From contig FOSY01000001.1 in NCBI GenBank assembly GCA_900114405.1, forward strand, positions 124,001-188,000: a DNA stretch of 64,000 bases, in the 5' to 3' direction. This stretch comes from Lachnospiraceae bacterium KH1T2. Lineage in GTDB: Bacteria > Bacillota > Clostridia > Lachnospirales > Lachnospiraceae. The translations under genes were made by a program, and so were the position numbers. The notes below the pieces were generated by a model. The model was not told where the DNA came from. It made no database searches and saw only the letters and a list, made by a program, of their open reading frames with translations. Shown here piece by piece: positions 36,096 to 44,538 of the stretch; the stretch's first letter is position 1; each line of letters starts with the position of its first letter.

Positions 36096-37331
36096 TTATC
36101 TCAATTCGCTAAGATCTATCGTTCTATGTTCTACTCTAGACTTCTCGGCAGCAAGCGCCATTATATGACTTTCAATTGAAGTCTCTATCGCCGATAGATT
36201 TTCATCACTTTTACCCTCTACCATATCCAGAAAGTGCTCCATAAGCCCTGCATCTCCTCCGCCGTGAAATCCCTCCATGACATCTGGTTGATATTTCTTT
36301 ATATAAGGTGCCTGCATTCCATTTGAAGTAAATCTGATTATTTCAATTTCATTCTTTTCATCATCACCTCGTATCTCACCATTTTCACACATGATCTTTA
36401 TGGTGCGACACATCCTGTTTGTAAAGCCACTCAAATTAAATGAAGCATGTATCCCGTTTTCAAACTCAAAAATCGCCACTTGATGATCACATACATTATT
36501 GTCACAATGAAATACGCATCTGCCATAAGGTCCTGTTTCAATAGCTTTCATCAAACCTGTCTTTGACTGGTCAACACTTATCGCCGCTGCCGGCCAGTTT
36601 CCTGCTATTGGCAGATATGCCTTTCTCGCATCAAACCTGCAATCCTTCACCTTGCAATCGATACATCTTTGTGCGCTTCCTTCAGGTGCATTTTCTTTCT
36701 TGAAATAACTCAGATCCCCAAACGACGAAACACTCTTTACTCTGCTTCGTGCTATCCATGTAAGCAGATCCATATCGTGACATGATTTCTGCATTATCAA
36801 TGAGCTGGAAATATCACTGTTTCTCCAATTTCCTCTTACGAACGAATGCGCTATATGAAAGTTTCCTATATTCTCATTGTGCTGAATATCTATGACTTTA
36901 CCAAGTTCACCCGATTCTACTATGTTCTTTATTGATGACCAGAATCCCGTATATCTGAGCACATGACATACCATTACTTTGCTCTTATTCTTTATTGCAA
37001 GATTTCTGATATCAAGACATTCCTGCATCACCGGTGAAATCGGCTTTTCCAGCAAGATATCATAACCAAGCTCAAGAGCCCCCATCGTATGCTCATAATG
37101 CTGCCTGTCCATTGTTGCTATGATTACAGCATCACACACTTTACCAAGCTTATAAAATGCATCGGTTGAATTGAAAACATGTGCTTCATCAAGCCCATAC
37201 TTTTCTGCCGCACTGCTTTTTCTCCCCTCATCAGGCTCCACCAGATAAGCAATTTCTGCTCGCTTGTGATCAAACGCATAGTCCGCATATATCCTGCCTC
37301 TCTGTCCTGCCCCTATCAATGCAAGTTTCAT
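36096..37331 (-). CDS. Gfo/Idh/MocA-family oxidoreductase
   Basis: A 411-residue NAD(P)-dependent enzyme. The Rossmann motif GAGQRGRIY is at residues 7-15, with LEKPIS (the catalytic-Lys motif EKP) near 114-119. The insert RCIDCKVKDC carries three cysteines that may bind a metal. Family members oxidise sugars or, as GH109-like enzymes, hydrolyse glycosides by an NAD-dependent redox mechanism. It is the first gene of the operon, behind the promoter at 37431-37459. AGAAGGG precedes the ATG. Confidence 0.87.
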   Translation of the reverse strand: MKLALIGAGQRGRIYADYAFDHKRAEIAYLVEPDEGRKSSAAEKYGLDEAHVFNSTDAFYKLGKVCDAVIIATMDRQHYEHTMGALELGYDILLEKPISPVMQECLDIRNLAIKNKSKVMVCHVLRYTGFWSSIKNIVESGELGKVIDIQHNENIGNFHIAHSFVRGNWRNSDISSSLIMQKSCHDMDLLTWIARSRVKSVSSFGDLSYFKKENAPEGSAQRCIDCKVKDCRFDARKAYLPIAGNWPAAAISVDQSKTGLMKAIETGPYGRCVFHCDNNVCDHQVAIFEFENGIHASFNLSGFTNRMCRTIKIMCENGEIRGDDEKNEIEIIRFTSNGMQAPYIKKYQPDVMEGFHGGGDAGLMEHFLDMVEGKSDENLSAIETSIESHIMALAAEKSRVEHRTIDLSELR

Positions 37332-37385
37332 ACCTATTTCCCTTCTTTCGTCCAGACCTTCTCCTCTTCATTACCTGTTTCTCGT

Positions 37386-37427
37386 GTTAACCAACTTTTT
37401 AACTCATTTGTTAACCTATTTGTTAAC
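37386..37427 (-). promoter_or_regulatory. GTTAAC half-site array downstream of operon promoter
   Basis: Three GTTAAC hexamers start at 37386, 37410 and 37422 (spacings 24 and 12), with another TTAA core between. They lie between the -10 element and the first operon gene, and share the TTAAC core of the palindrome at 37548. They are the likely operator of the LacI-type regulator. Confidence 0.6.
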
Positions 37428-37430
37428 CTG

Positions 37431-37459
37431 ATTATAGCACGCATGTATTAAAAAGTAAA
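37431..37459 (-). promoter_or_regulatory. sigma-A promoter of the amino-sugar operon
   Basis: On the minus strand TTTACT (37459-37454), a 17-nt spacer and TATAAT (37436-37431). The leader holds the GTTAAC array. Confidence 0.8.
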
Positions 37460-37506
37460 CTTTATTTCATTCTTTTCAATTATAACAATTCGCTAAATAC
37501 AGCGCA

Positions 37507-37535
37507 TTGACAAGTTCTTCTTTTTTATCTATAAT
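37507..37535 (+). promoter_or_regulatory. sigma-A promoter of the LacI-type regulator
   Basis: A perfect consensus: TTGACA (37507-37512), 17 nt, TATAAT (37530-37535). The operator palindrome follows at 37548. Confidence 0.85.
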
Positions 37536-37547
37536 TACATAAACACT

Positions 37548-37568
37548 TAGTTAACATTTTGTTAACTA
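37548..37568. promoter_or_regulatory. operator palindrome, likely autoregulatory
   Basis: A perfect 9-bp inverted repeat, TAGTTAACA, around TTT. It begins about where transcription from the promoter at 37507-37535 should start, as expected of a repressor site. Confidence 0.7.
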
Positions 37569-37601
37569 AAACAGTTCAACTAAATTATCAAAGAGGTTAA
37601 C

Positions 37602-38636
37602 ATGAGTAATATAAGAGATGTTGCGAAAGCTGCAGGAGTTTCAACCGCAACTGTTTCACGAGTCATAAATCATGATACCGAAGGTCGAATGACCGAGGAG
37701 ACAAAAGAGCGCGTATGGGAAGCTATAGCCAAATTGAACTACAAAGCTCCGGCGAAAAGCCTAAGAAAAAGCTCTGCTGCAAAGCATAGCAATACCAGTC
37801 ACAATGGTAATGATATAATTCGAATAGGCTGTGTCATCAGCACAGAAAAGGATAAGTATAGCGATCCATATTATCTAAGTATCCTTTCTTCTATTGAGGA
37901 ACATGCCAGAAAGAATAATATCCAGATTCCGATGATTGCTGCATCTAAGGAGCTTGAGGAGGCAGATTCACTTGATTCGTTTTTTTCATCACCCTTAAAC
38001 GGTATCATCTTGATGAATACCCTCAGTGAGAATATCTATAACTATGTTCGCAAACATGTTCCTGCAATAGTCGGCATTGATACAGCTCATACTGATATAG
38101 ATAACATAATTTACGATCATTACTATGCTGCTTCACTTGCAGTCGATACTCTTGTCAAAAAAGGATATAAAAAAATAGGATTCATGGGTGCTGCAGCAGA
38201 GGGTGCAAGACTTGAAGACAGCAAAAGATTTCGTGGCTACTATAGTTCGATGTACTCACATGGTCTATCTATCGATCCATCCACTTGTATCAACTGTCAT
38301 TGGAAAGAAGAGGAGTGTTCAAAAGCAATCAAGAAACTACATCAGAGCAAAAAACTTCCAGAAGCCTTTGTCGTTTCCAGTGATCTAATGGCAATGGCAG
38401 TCCTTCGTTCATTATATGATGTGAATGTAAGAGTTCCTGATGAAATAGCTATAATGGGAATTTCAAATATAGAAATGTCAAAATACTCCAATCCGCCGCT
38501 TTCTACTATAAGTATACCAACTTTTGAGCTTGGAATACTGGCACTCGATACTTTGAAACAACGTATCAACGGATATGATATGCTGCCAAGAAATATCTCT
38601 CTGCCGCTGCAGGTAATACTGAGAGCTTCCACATGA
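37602..38636 (+). CDS. LacI-family transcriptional regulator
   Basis: A 344-residue repressor-type protein. The LacI helix-turn-helix is at residues 2-50 (IRDVAKAAGVSTATVSRVIN), then the hinge helix region and a periplasmic-binding-protein-like sugar-sensing domain. A 15-residue basic, Ser-rich linker between hinge and core is somewhat long. It is divergent from the amino-sugar operon and very probably controls it and itself through TTAAC sites in the shared 270-nt region. AGAGG precedes the ATG. Confidence 0.93.
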   Translation: MSNIRDVAKAAGVSTATVSRVINHDTEGRMTEETKERVWEAIAKLNYKAPAKSLRKSSAAKHSNTSHNGNDIIRIGCVISTEKDKYSDPYYLSILSSIEEHARKNNIQIPMIAASKELEEADSLDSFFSSPLNGIILMNTLSENIYNYVRKHVPAIVGIDTAHTDIDNIIYDHYYAASLAVDTLVKKGYKKIGFMGAAAEGARLEDSKRFRGYYSSMYSHGLSIDPSTCINCHWKEEECSKAIKKLHQSKKLPEAFVVSSDLMAMAVLRSLYDVNVRVPDEIAIMGISNIEMSKYSNPPLSTISIPTFELGILALDTLKQRINGYDMLPRNISLPLQVILRAST

Positions 38637-38705
38637 TAATCTTACATATACAGTGTTGTTTTTTTACTTGTAGGAATTCCAATGGAATTTCCTATAAGTA
38701 AAAAA

Positions 38706-38748
38706 GAGCCTTACGCAGACCGTTATTTTACTGTCTAACGTAAGGCTC
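38706..38748. terminator. bidirectional terminator
   Basis: A 10-bp stem (GAGCCTTACG and complement) with a 23-nt loop lies between convergent lacI-type and HD-GYP genes; AAAAA flanks the left side. Confidence 0.6.
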
Positions 38749-38759
38749 CAACCTAACTC

Positions 38760-40118
38760 TTATATTTTTCCATCCTTCAGCAATTTCATAAATACATCCG
38801 CAATCTTAGGATCAAACTGTTTTCCCTTATTCTTTTCAATCTCTTCTATTATTTTTTCCTGAGACAGCTTATTTCTGTAAATCCTATCCGTATTCATTGC
38901 ATCAAAAGCATCTGCAACACATATCATTCTCGCTATCAATGGTATATCTTCGCCTGCTCTTCCCTCAGGATATCCTGTCCCATCGTATCTCTCATGATGA
39001 TACAGCGCACCCTCGCCTACATTTTTAAGGCTCTTGAAATTGCCAAGTATCTCACCGCCACATATAGTATGGGATTTGATCACATCAAACTCTTCATCAT
39101 CCAATTGACGAGGTTTCTTAAGGATACTATCCGGCACACCTATCTTACCGCAATCATGAAGCAGCGCTACGTAATAGATACGCTCAAGCTCCTCCCCGGA
39201 ATATCCCATTTCTATTGCCAAAGTCCTTGTATACTCGGCTACTCTGCTGGAGTGACCTTTGGTATATGGATCTTTTGCATCGATAAATCCTGTAAATGTT
39301 TCTATCGACTCCTGAATTATCTCATTATCGCGTTCATGACGCAGTTTATATTTTCTGATCTGTGCTGACGTGATAGCATAAATTGTAAGCGATATCAGCC
39401 AGATAAACATTGCCATTGCCGATATCCAGAAAAATACATCCCTTACGAGTAATCTATGGTACTGAAACTGAAGATCCAAAATCCATCCGTCTATATTTTC
39501 ACCAATGTGGGAATACAAAATTATTCCCGGAATAGTACCCTCGTGTGGTTCAAGTGGAACCTCTCTGGCATTTTCACTTGAACTTGGCAAATAGTACAGA
39601 TAGTCTCCAGGATACATACGTATCAAGGTTTCTCCGTCAAATGTGACCGTATCAAACGAAAAATCATCCGCATTAAATTCTCGAAGATCTGGTACTGTCT
39701 CTACATGTTCTTTACCTTTGATACTCTGGTGAATCTCAAGCATTCCATTCCATGCAGACTTTAAGAAAACTTCTTTATCAAAAGTAAGCTTAAACTTGAA
39801 ATTTGAAATCTCATCAGCAGTATTGTTCATCACAGGAAAATCATATGTATAAGCCTGATAGTTGTGCTCTGTAATTCCCTCATTATTTAGATCAAAAGCT
39901 TTTGTCCATGTACTGTCCCTTGGAACAGCCGATACAAAACAGCCCTTCTCCGTCTCATTCTTTTCACAAAAAAGCTTCTCACCCGCAAAAGTCTCCATGT
40001 GAACAGTACTATTGTACTTATTGATTCTAAAAATACTGATCACAAAAAGCAAAATAATAATGCAAAGCGATGCAACGAATTTTATCACGGCATGATTACT
40101 TTCCTTAAAATACACCAC
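38760..40118 (-). CDS. membrane HD-GYP domain protein
   Basis: A 452-residue protein that probably degrades cyclic di-GMP. An N-terminal helix (about 12-28) and a second at 238-262 frame an extracytoplasmic sensor of about 200 residues. The C-terminal HD-GYP domain shows HSSRVAEYT, HDCGKIG (HD pair), HHERYDGTGYP (the GYP motif) and DAFDAM. Translation starts at a GTG after GAAGAG. It stands alone. It is the likely functional counterpart of the diguanylate cyclase at 4869, though nothing links the two directly. Confidence 0.92.
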   Translation of the reverse strand: MVYFKESNHAVIKFVASLCIIILLFVISIFRINKYNSTVHMETFAGEKLFCEKNETEKGCFVSAVPRDSTWTKAFDLNNEGITEHNYQAYTYDFPVMNNTADEISNFKFKLTFDKEVFLKSAWNGMLEIHQSIKGKEHVETVPDLREFNADDFSFDTVTFDGETLIRMYPGDYLYYLPSSSENAREVPLEPHEGTIPGIILYSHIGENIDGWILDLQFQYHRLLVRDVFFWISAMAMFIWLISLTIYAITSAQIRKYKLRHERDNEIIQESIETFTGFIDAKDPYTKGHSSRVAEYTRTLAIEMGYSGEELERIYYVALLHDCGKIGVPDSILKKPRQLDDEEFDVIKSHTICGGEILGNFKSLKNVGEGALYHHERYDGTGYPEGRAGEDIPLIARMICVADAFDAMNTDRIYRNKLSQEKIIEEIEKNKGKQFDPKIADVFMKLLKDGKI

Positions 40119-40225
40119 AATTCTCTTCCTTCAATCCCCTCAATTTTTACACATTTTTTATATAACATCACTTGTTACAGCATAACGCAGAATTGGATGT
40201 AAAGGCAAGTATAGTTTTATAGTAA

Positions 40226-41602
40226 TTATTCCGGTATCATAAGCATCGCTGTAAAAACAATTTTTCCATCTTCCTGCTCAAGCTGTATGGTACCGTAATA
40301 CTTTTCTGCAATTCTCTTTATATTCAATAATCCGTAGCCATGATTTTCCTTATCCGACTTTGTCGTTTGAGGAAGTCCCGTCGCATGATTTATTGTCAGT
40401 TCTCCTGCATAGCTATTCTTTACCTGAATTAGATATGCATTGTTATTTTTCCACGACATTATTTCGATTTTGGGATTATCGCATTTTTCTGCACCCCTGA
40501 TTGCATTAGACAAAGCATTATTTAAAATAATTCCTATGTCTATAGATTCTACCTTACCACTGACCGGATAACAAAAATTCTGCGTAAACTCTATTCCACT
40601 TCTTTCGGCCTCACTTTTCTTTTCAGATATTATGATATCTGTAACCAGATTTCCTGTCTTTACATTGATCTCCGGCATCGGAAAACCTTTTTTCCATTCT
40701 TTAAGATAAGCTACAGCCTCATCATGTTCTTTTTTATCAATCAAATTTCCCAAAACCATGAGGTGATCATTCATGTCATGCCTGATACTGCGAAACTCAG
40801 AATACATTTTTTCCATCGTGCTGATATGTTCTGAAAGCTCCTCTACCTGCTTTGAAATCAGCAAATTTTGCATTGCTTCTTCTTGAGATTTCTTAATCTG
40901 CTGATAAGAATACATTACAGTAATTACCGCAATAAATGCGATTATCCCAAACAGAGTCTCTATACCATCATAGATTGGATAATCATTCCAAACATAAACA
41001 CCGGATTTTTCCACATATACATCCGAAAGAAAAGATGAAATCCAATACCCCGACATGATAGCTATAAACGGTGCAACAAGGATAATCAATTCCCGCCACT
41101 CCACCTGCTCACCTTTTCTCACATATACTTTTTCAGAAATTAGTATTTCTAAGAACAGCAGCACTTTTTTTATGATAGTCATTAAAATCAAGGCAACAAT
41201 AAACCAAATAAATTGATTCTTGGCGTCATCCATACCTTCCCTTGCATAAGTAATGCTGCTTATCAGTTCCCAAGGTAAAGAGGTGATTCCTTGTGCTATC
41301 CAAATAAAAAGATAAATTGTCATTGCAAGAAAAATCTTCTGTGCAATATTTCTTTTTTCTGAGATCAACGTTGTTACAAATACTGCTGTAATCCCAATAA
41401 TGTACGCGACCACACCAGACATAGTAAACGGTACGAAATAAAGAACAGTCATCACCAAAAAGAAAACAACACCTGTTATGTATGCCGTTTTTCTTTTAAG
41501 TACATAGGAAATATAAAATTTGGCAACTAAGAAGGCGCTAATCACTAATCCTAATATGGCAGATATCATATTGGCTGTTTCCCACATTCTCTCCATATTC
41601 AT
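40226..41602 (-). CDS. GHKL-type sensor histidine kinase
   Basis: A 458-residue AgrC-like kinase. Residues 1-240 form about six to seven membrane helices. The phosphoacceptor His is in IRHDMNDHL, and the ATPase domain has the N-box ALSNAIRGAE and the G-box HGYGLLNIKRIAEKYYG. It overlaps the LytTR regulator gene by ATGA. Partner of that regulator. No AgrD/AgrB-type peptide genes are adjacent, so the signal is unknown. Confidence 0.9.
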   Translation of the reverse strand: MNMERMWETANMISAILGLVISAFLVAKFYISYVLKRKTAYITGVVFFLVMTVLYFVPFTMSGVVAYIIGITAVFVTTLISEKRNIAQKIFLAMTIYLFIWIAQGITSLPWELISSITYAREGMDDAKNQFIWFIVALILMTIIKKVLLFLEILISEKVYVRKGEQVEWRELIILVAPFIAIMSGYWISSFLSDVYVEKSGVYVWNDYPIYDGIETLFGIIAFIAVITVMYSYQQIKKSQEEAMQNLLISKQVEELSEHISTMEKMYSEFRSIRHDMNDHLMVLGNLIDKKEHDEAVAYLKEWKKGFPMPEINVKTGNLVTDIIISEKKSEAERSGIEFTQNFCYPVSGKVESIDIGIILNNALSNAIRGAEKCDNPKIEIMSWKNNNAYLIQVKNSYAGELTINHATGLPQTTKSDKENHGYGLLNIKRIAEKYYGTIQLEQEDGKIVFTAMLMIPE

Positions 41603-42312
41603 GAATTCAACCTCCTGCAGCTATATGCCATGTAAGCCTTTATAAAGCCATCATATTCCCTTCTGGCTATTGGGATGCTGTCACCGCTTTGTACTGTTAT
41701 AGATGTTCTGTCATACCGTTCCACATATTTCAGATTGACTAGGTAAGCTCTGTGAACTCGATAGAAATCTGTATCCAACATTTTTTCCAATGCTGATAAT
41801 TGCCCATAATATTCTATATTTTCATCATTCATGTGCAGAATTGTTTTGCGGTCATACACCTCTGCGTATAAAAGCTTGGACAAATTCACCTTAATATGTG
41901 AACTCCCGGATTGCACTTCGATATACTTATCTTGTCTGGCAGATTCTTTCTCAAATCGCTTCAGTTCTTCTCTTGCTTTTTCATGCACTTCCTCTAATTT
42001 CTCATCCTCTACCGGCTTTACAAGATAATGAAATGCCTGCAGATCAAACGCATGAAATACCTGATCTTCTTCTCCTGTGACAAAAATCAGAATTTTTCTC
42101 CATTTTTTATCACGCAGCAACTGCGCTGCTTTCATTCCATCCATGTCAGGCATTTTAATATCCAAAAGTAAAATATCCGGATATACACTCTCACTAAGAA
42201 GCTCTTTTCCCGAAGTATAAGTCATAACCTCTGCATCAGGGCAAAATTTCTTCACCTTCTCGCCAAGGATAGCACATATTCTTTTTTCATCATCACATAT
42301 AGCTATTCTCAC
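41599..42312 (-). CDS. LytTR-family response regulator
   Basis: A 237-residue regulator. The receiver domain starts at RIAICDDEK, with the phosphoacceptor Asp in LLLDIKMPDMDG. The C-terminal LytTR DNA-binding domain runs from about 140 (KYIEVQSGSSHIKV) to the end. I chose the GTG at 42312 because GGAGGG lies 5 nt upstream and the receiver fold begins there; a longer frame from 42372 has no support. It is the first gene of the two-component pair. Confidence 0.9.
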   Translation of the reverse strand: MRIAICDDEKRICAILGEKVKKFCPDAEVMTYTSGKELLSESVYPDILLLDIKMPDMDGMKAAQLLRDKKWRKILIFVTGEEDQVFHAFDLQAFHYLVKPVEDEKLEEVHEKAREELKRFEKESARQDKYIEVQSGSSHIKVNLSKLLYAEVYDRKTILHMNDENIEYYGQLSALEKMLDTDFYRVHRAYLVNLKYVERYDRTSITVQSGDSIPIARREYDGFIKAYMAYSCRRLNS

Positions 42313-42398
42313 AAAATCCCTCCAATGCATTGTATATAATGGCAAGTAGAAACACGGGTGTAGATATAGCATTTTGTTTCTTCATTTAGAACATCCTC

Positions 42399-43454
42399 CT
42401 ATGGAAGTTGCAATAATCCATTTTGCAATAATTTCTTTATCATCGGTTTATACTTATCTATTCCAAAATCTTCTACAATACTTGTGATACGACCCCATGC
42501 ATCTTTTGACGATGCACCGCACAGAAATACACGTTCATCTTTTGTTCCGTAATCAAGAACAATAAATCTGTCATGAAAAATTCCACCGGTACGTTGCATT
42601 GTAATTTTTAATGTTGGGTATTCTTTGCAGAAATCTTTGTATTCAATATTGTGGAGTTTTGAAGTACCTACATTATCACTAAACACCTTGATCTCCACTC
42701 CCGAAATAACATTTTTCAAGTGTACCAACGTTCTAATTCCAATATAATTATCAACAAGATATACTGATTTCTTGGCTTTACTGTATATTGAAGAATATGC
42801 CACATCCGCACTGCAATACTTGGTATTATACATGAGCCAGCCATTATCCTCGTCACTAACAAAACTATTCATCATGTCTGCAAGATCAGATTTTGTCACA
42901 ACATCGCTAAGTCCATCCATGACATCTGACATTTGTTTTTCCACAGAAACAAGATCCATTCGGAGCTTTTTTATCTCGACCACATTGCTTGCAGTTTGCA
43001 TTGATAGCTGCATCATTTCACGCTGACCAATAAGACTCTGATTATCAATAATATAGTCTTTCATCTTTTTGAAAGTACGAACTAAATCTATACTCTGTTT
43101 TTCTGCCAGTGTTCCTTTTAAAACTGTCATTAACATATACAATCCTTGCTCTGTAAAAACGTATGGATTACTACGCGACATTGAATTAATATTTGCGGTC
43201 GCATTTTGCGACCACAAAATTTTCACTTCTTCATCAGTCACTTGAAACATAAAGTCTTCAGGAAATTTTCTTATATTTCTCTTTACCTGCTCGTTTAACC
43301 TTTTAGTTTCATATCCATATATTTCTGCCAAATCTGCATCAAGCATTACCTTTACGCCACGAACTTCATATAGTTTTTCTCTCAAAAATTCTTCTGTAAC
43401 TTCTACTGGAACTAATTCAGTATTATCCACCACTTCGTTCTTTTTTTCGCCCAT
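42399..43454 (-). CDS. ORF6N-domain protein with PLD-like C-terminus
   Basis: A 351-residue protein. The ORF6N DNA-binding domain is at about 25-110 (VRGVKVMLDADLAEIYGYET, then FPEDFMFQVT), followed by a coiled coil (150-200). The C-terminal part has YLVDNYIG and HDRFIVLDYG, like one half of a phospholipase-D-type HKD fold with Asp for Lys. Such proteins are common on phages and mobile elements. I see no toxin-antitoxin partner. Function unknown. Confidence 0.8.
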   Translation of the reverse strand: MGEKKNEVVDNTELVPVEVTEEFLREKLYEVRGVKVMLDADLAEIYGYETKRLNEQVKRNIRKFPEDFMFQVTDEEVKILWSQNATANINSMSRSNPYVFTEQGLYMLMTVLKGTLAEKQSIDLVRTFKKMKDYIIDNQSLIGQREMMQLSMQTASNVVEIKKLRMDLVSVEKQMSDVMDGLSDVVTKSDLADMMNSFVSDEDNGWLMYNTKYCSADVAYSSIYSKAKKSVYLVDNYIGIRTLVHLKNVISGVEIKVFSDNVGTSKLHNIEYKDFCKEYPTLKITMQRTGGIFHDRFIVLDYGTKDERVFLCGASSKDAWGRITSIVEDFGIDKYKPMIKKLLQNGLLQLP

Positions 43455-43530
43455 ATTTTCCTTTCCAATCTTAAGGTGAAAAATTTTGACATCAAGATTC
43501 TACGTTTTAACCTTTTTTCTTTTTAACCCC

Positions 43531-43585
43531 GTCGAATTCGACCGGTTTAAACTTTATAGTTAAAGTGTTCACTTTTGAACACTTT
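43531..43585. repeat. palindromes between accessory genes
   Basis: A perfect 12-bp palindrome GTCGAATTCGAC (43531-43542) and a 10-bp inverted repeat AAAGTGTTCA around CTTT (43562-43585) lie at the end of the small HTH gene. The second could end its transcript; the first may be an operator for the ORF6N gene. Confidence 0.45.
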
Positions 43586-43865
43586 TTGAAGTTCCTGCAA
43601 TTTTCTGCAGTTCTTTATAATATGCCAGATAGCGATAAGCTGTTCTTCTGCTGACATCCCCCTCTGCAACTATCTCCATAAGAGTCATGCCACTCTCATA
43701 CTTCAACATAAAATCATTATATGCTGCCATCCAAGCTTCATCATGTTTTTTGCGACCACCGAAGTTACGGTTACGGAGCGTTTCATTTTCCGCCTTTAGC
43801 TCTGCGACCTCTTTTTCTAATTCCTTTATTCTTTCAAGGGCTTCATCAAGAGTTGTAATCTTCAT
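43569..43865 (-). CDS. small coiled-coil/HTH protein
   Basis: A 98-residue protein. An N-terminal coiled coil (5-31, ALERIKELEKEVAELKAENE) is followed by a basic GGRKK turn and a C-terminal helix-turn-helix (MTLMEIVAEGDVSRRTAYRYLAYYK) like that at the C-terminus of serine recombinases. It probably binds DNA. GAGGTGACACAAG precedes the ATG. It lies next to the ORF6N gene in a region of accessory character. Confidence 0.65.
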   Translation of the reverse strand: MKITTLDEALERIKELEKEVAELKAENETLRNRNFGGRKKHDEAWMAAYNDFMLKYESGMTLMEIVAEGDVSRRTAYRYLAYYKELQKIAGTSKSVQK

Positions 43866-43972
43866 CTTGTGTCACCTCGCTTTCTGACATCATTGTAATT
43901 CCGCACTGTGTCACTGTCAACTTGCTTTTTGGCACATGCTCTTTTCTGATTTCATCCCTGATTTAACAACAT
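43846..43972 (-). pseudogene. frameshifted small ORF upstream of HTH gene
   Basis: An ATG at 43972 with an excellent AAGAGGAGG site opens a frame that stops after six codons. One base further on, another frame continues for about 37 codons (EIRKEHVPKSKLTVTQCG...) and ends within the start of the HTH gene. A one-base frameshift would explain both. The peptide is not recognised. Confidence 0.35.
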
Positions 43973-44178
43973 TTGCTTTTCACCTCCTCTTGTTATCGTT
44001 GTTCATGGACTTATTATCCAAGAATCAAAGACTCTATTCCGTATATCCAAGAGGTAGGAAATAGTCGCTCTACTCAAAATTTTCCACGATATTGAAATTC
44101 ATCATTTATAGCAAACTTGCATTCTGTTATGATTTACATATACAAGAACTTTAGGAAAAGTACTGGGGGAATAAAGCA

Positions 44179-44451
44179 TTGAAGTGTAAATTATCAATTC
44201 AGGAAAAACTAAAAGATTTGAGAAATGACATTGTAAGGATTGCTAAAGATATAAGAGATACACATAGCAAAGACGCAGAAACCGGTGAAGCTACTACACC
44301 TGTTGACGATATAGAAAAGATAACATATCTGTTCAGTACCCTCACAGATACTGCTTCTCATGCCCATGGAAATTTGCCTTCGGCAAAGGGCATGCTCACT
44401 CCCACCTCATATTCTCACGTCCTCAGCAGCAAGTGCTTCGGACTGTGCTGA
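44179..44451 (+). pseudogene. truncated regulator-like ORF
   Basis: A 90-residue frame from a TTG with GGGGG upstream. The start (LSIQEKLKDLR) is like that of XRE-type regulators carried by conjugative elements of gut Firmicutes, but the helix-turn-helix that should follow is missing. From about residue 63 the coding sequence crosses a strong hairpin (44359-44394) and looks non-coding. I read it as a decayed mobile-element remnant, with low confidence. Confidence 0.35.
44359..44394. repeat. compound hairpin
   Basis: CATGCCC/GGGCATG arms flank an inner TTTGCC-TTC-GGCAAA stem, with an unpaired 7-nt stretch on the left side. No T tract follows, so its role is unclear. Confidence 0.4.
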
Positions 44452-44471
44452 ACAGTTACAAGCTAACACAT

Positions 44472-44522
44472 AAAGGCGCACCCACACCTGTCAAAATGAG
44501 CAGGTATGGACGTGCGCCCTTT
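44472..44522. terminator. large hairpin, likely terminator
   Basis: AAAGGCGCAC...ACACCTG pairs with CAGGT...GTGCGCCCTTT around a 10-nt loop with a few mismatches. It lies just past the unknown gene at 44539 (minus) and the truncated ORF (plus). Confidence 0.55.
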
Positions 44523-44538
44523 GTCATCAATGAATAAT

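Noticed and set aside
40226-42312. agr-type peptide quorum-sensing locus
   Set aside because: Kinase and regulator are of the AgrC/AgrA style, but no AgrB or AgrD-like gene is adjacent.
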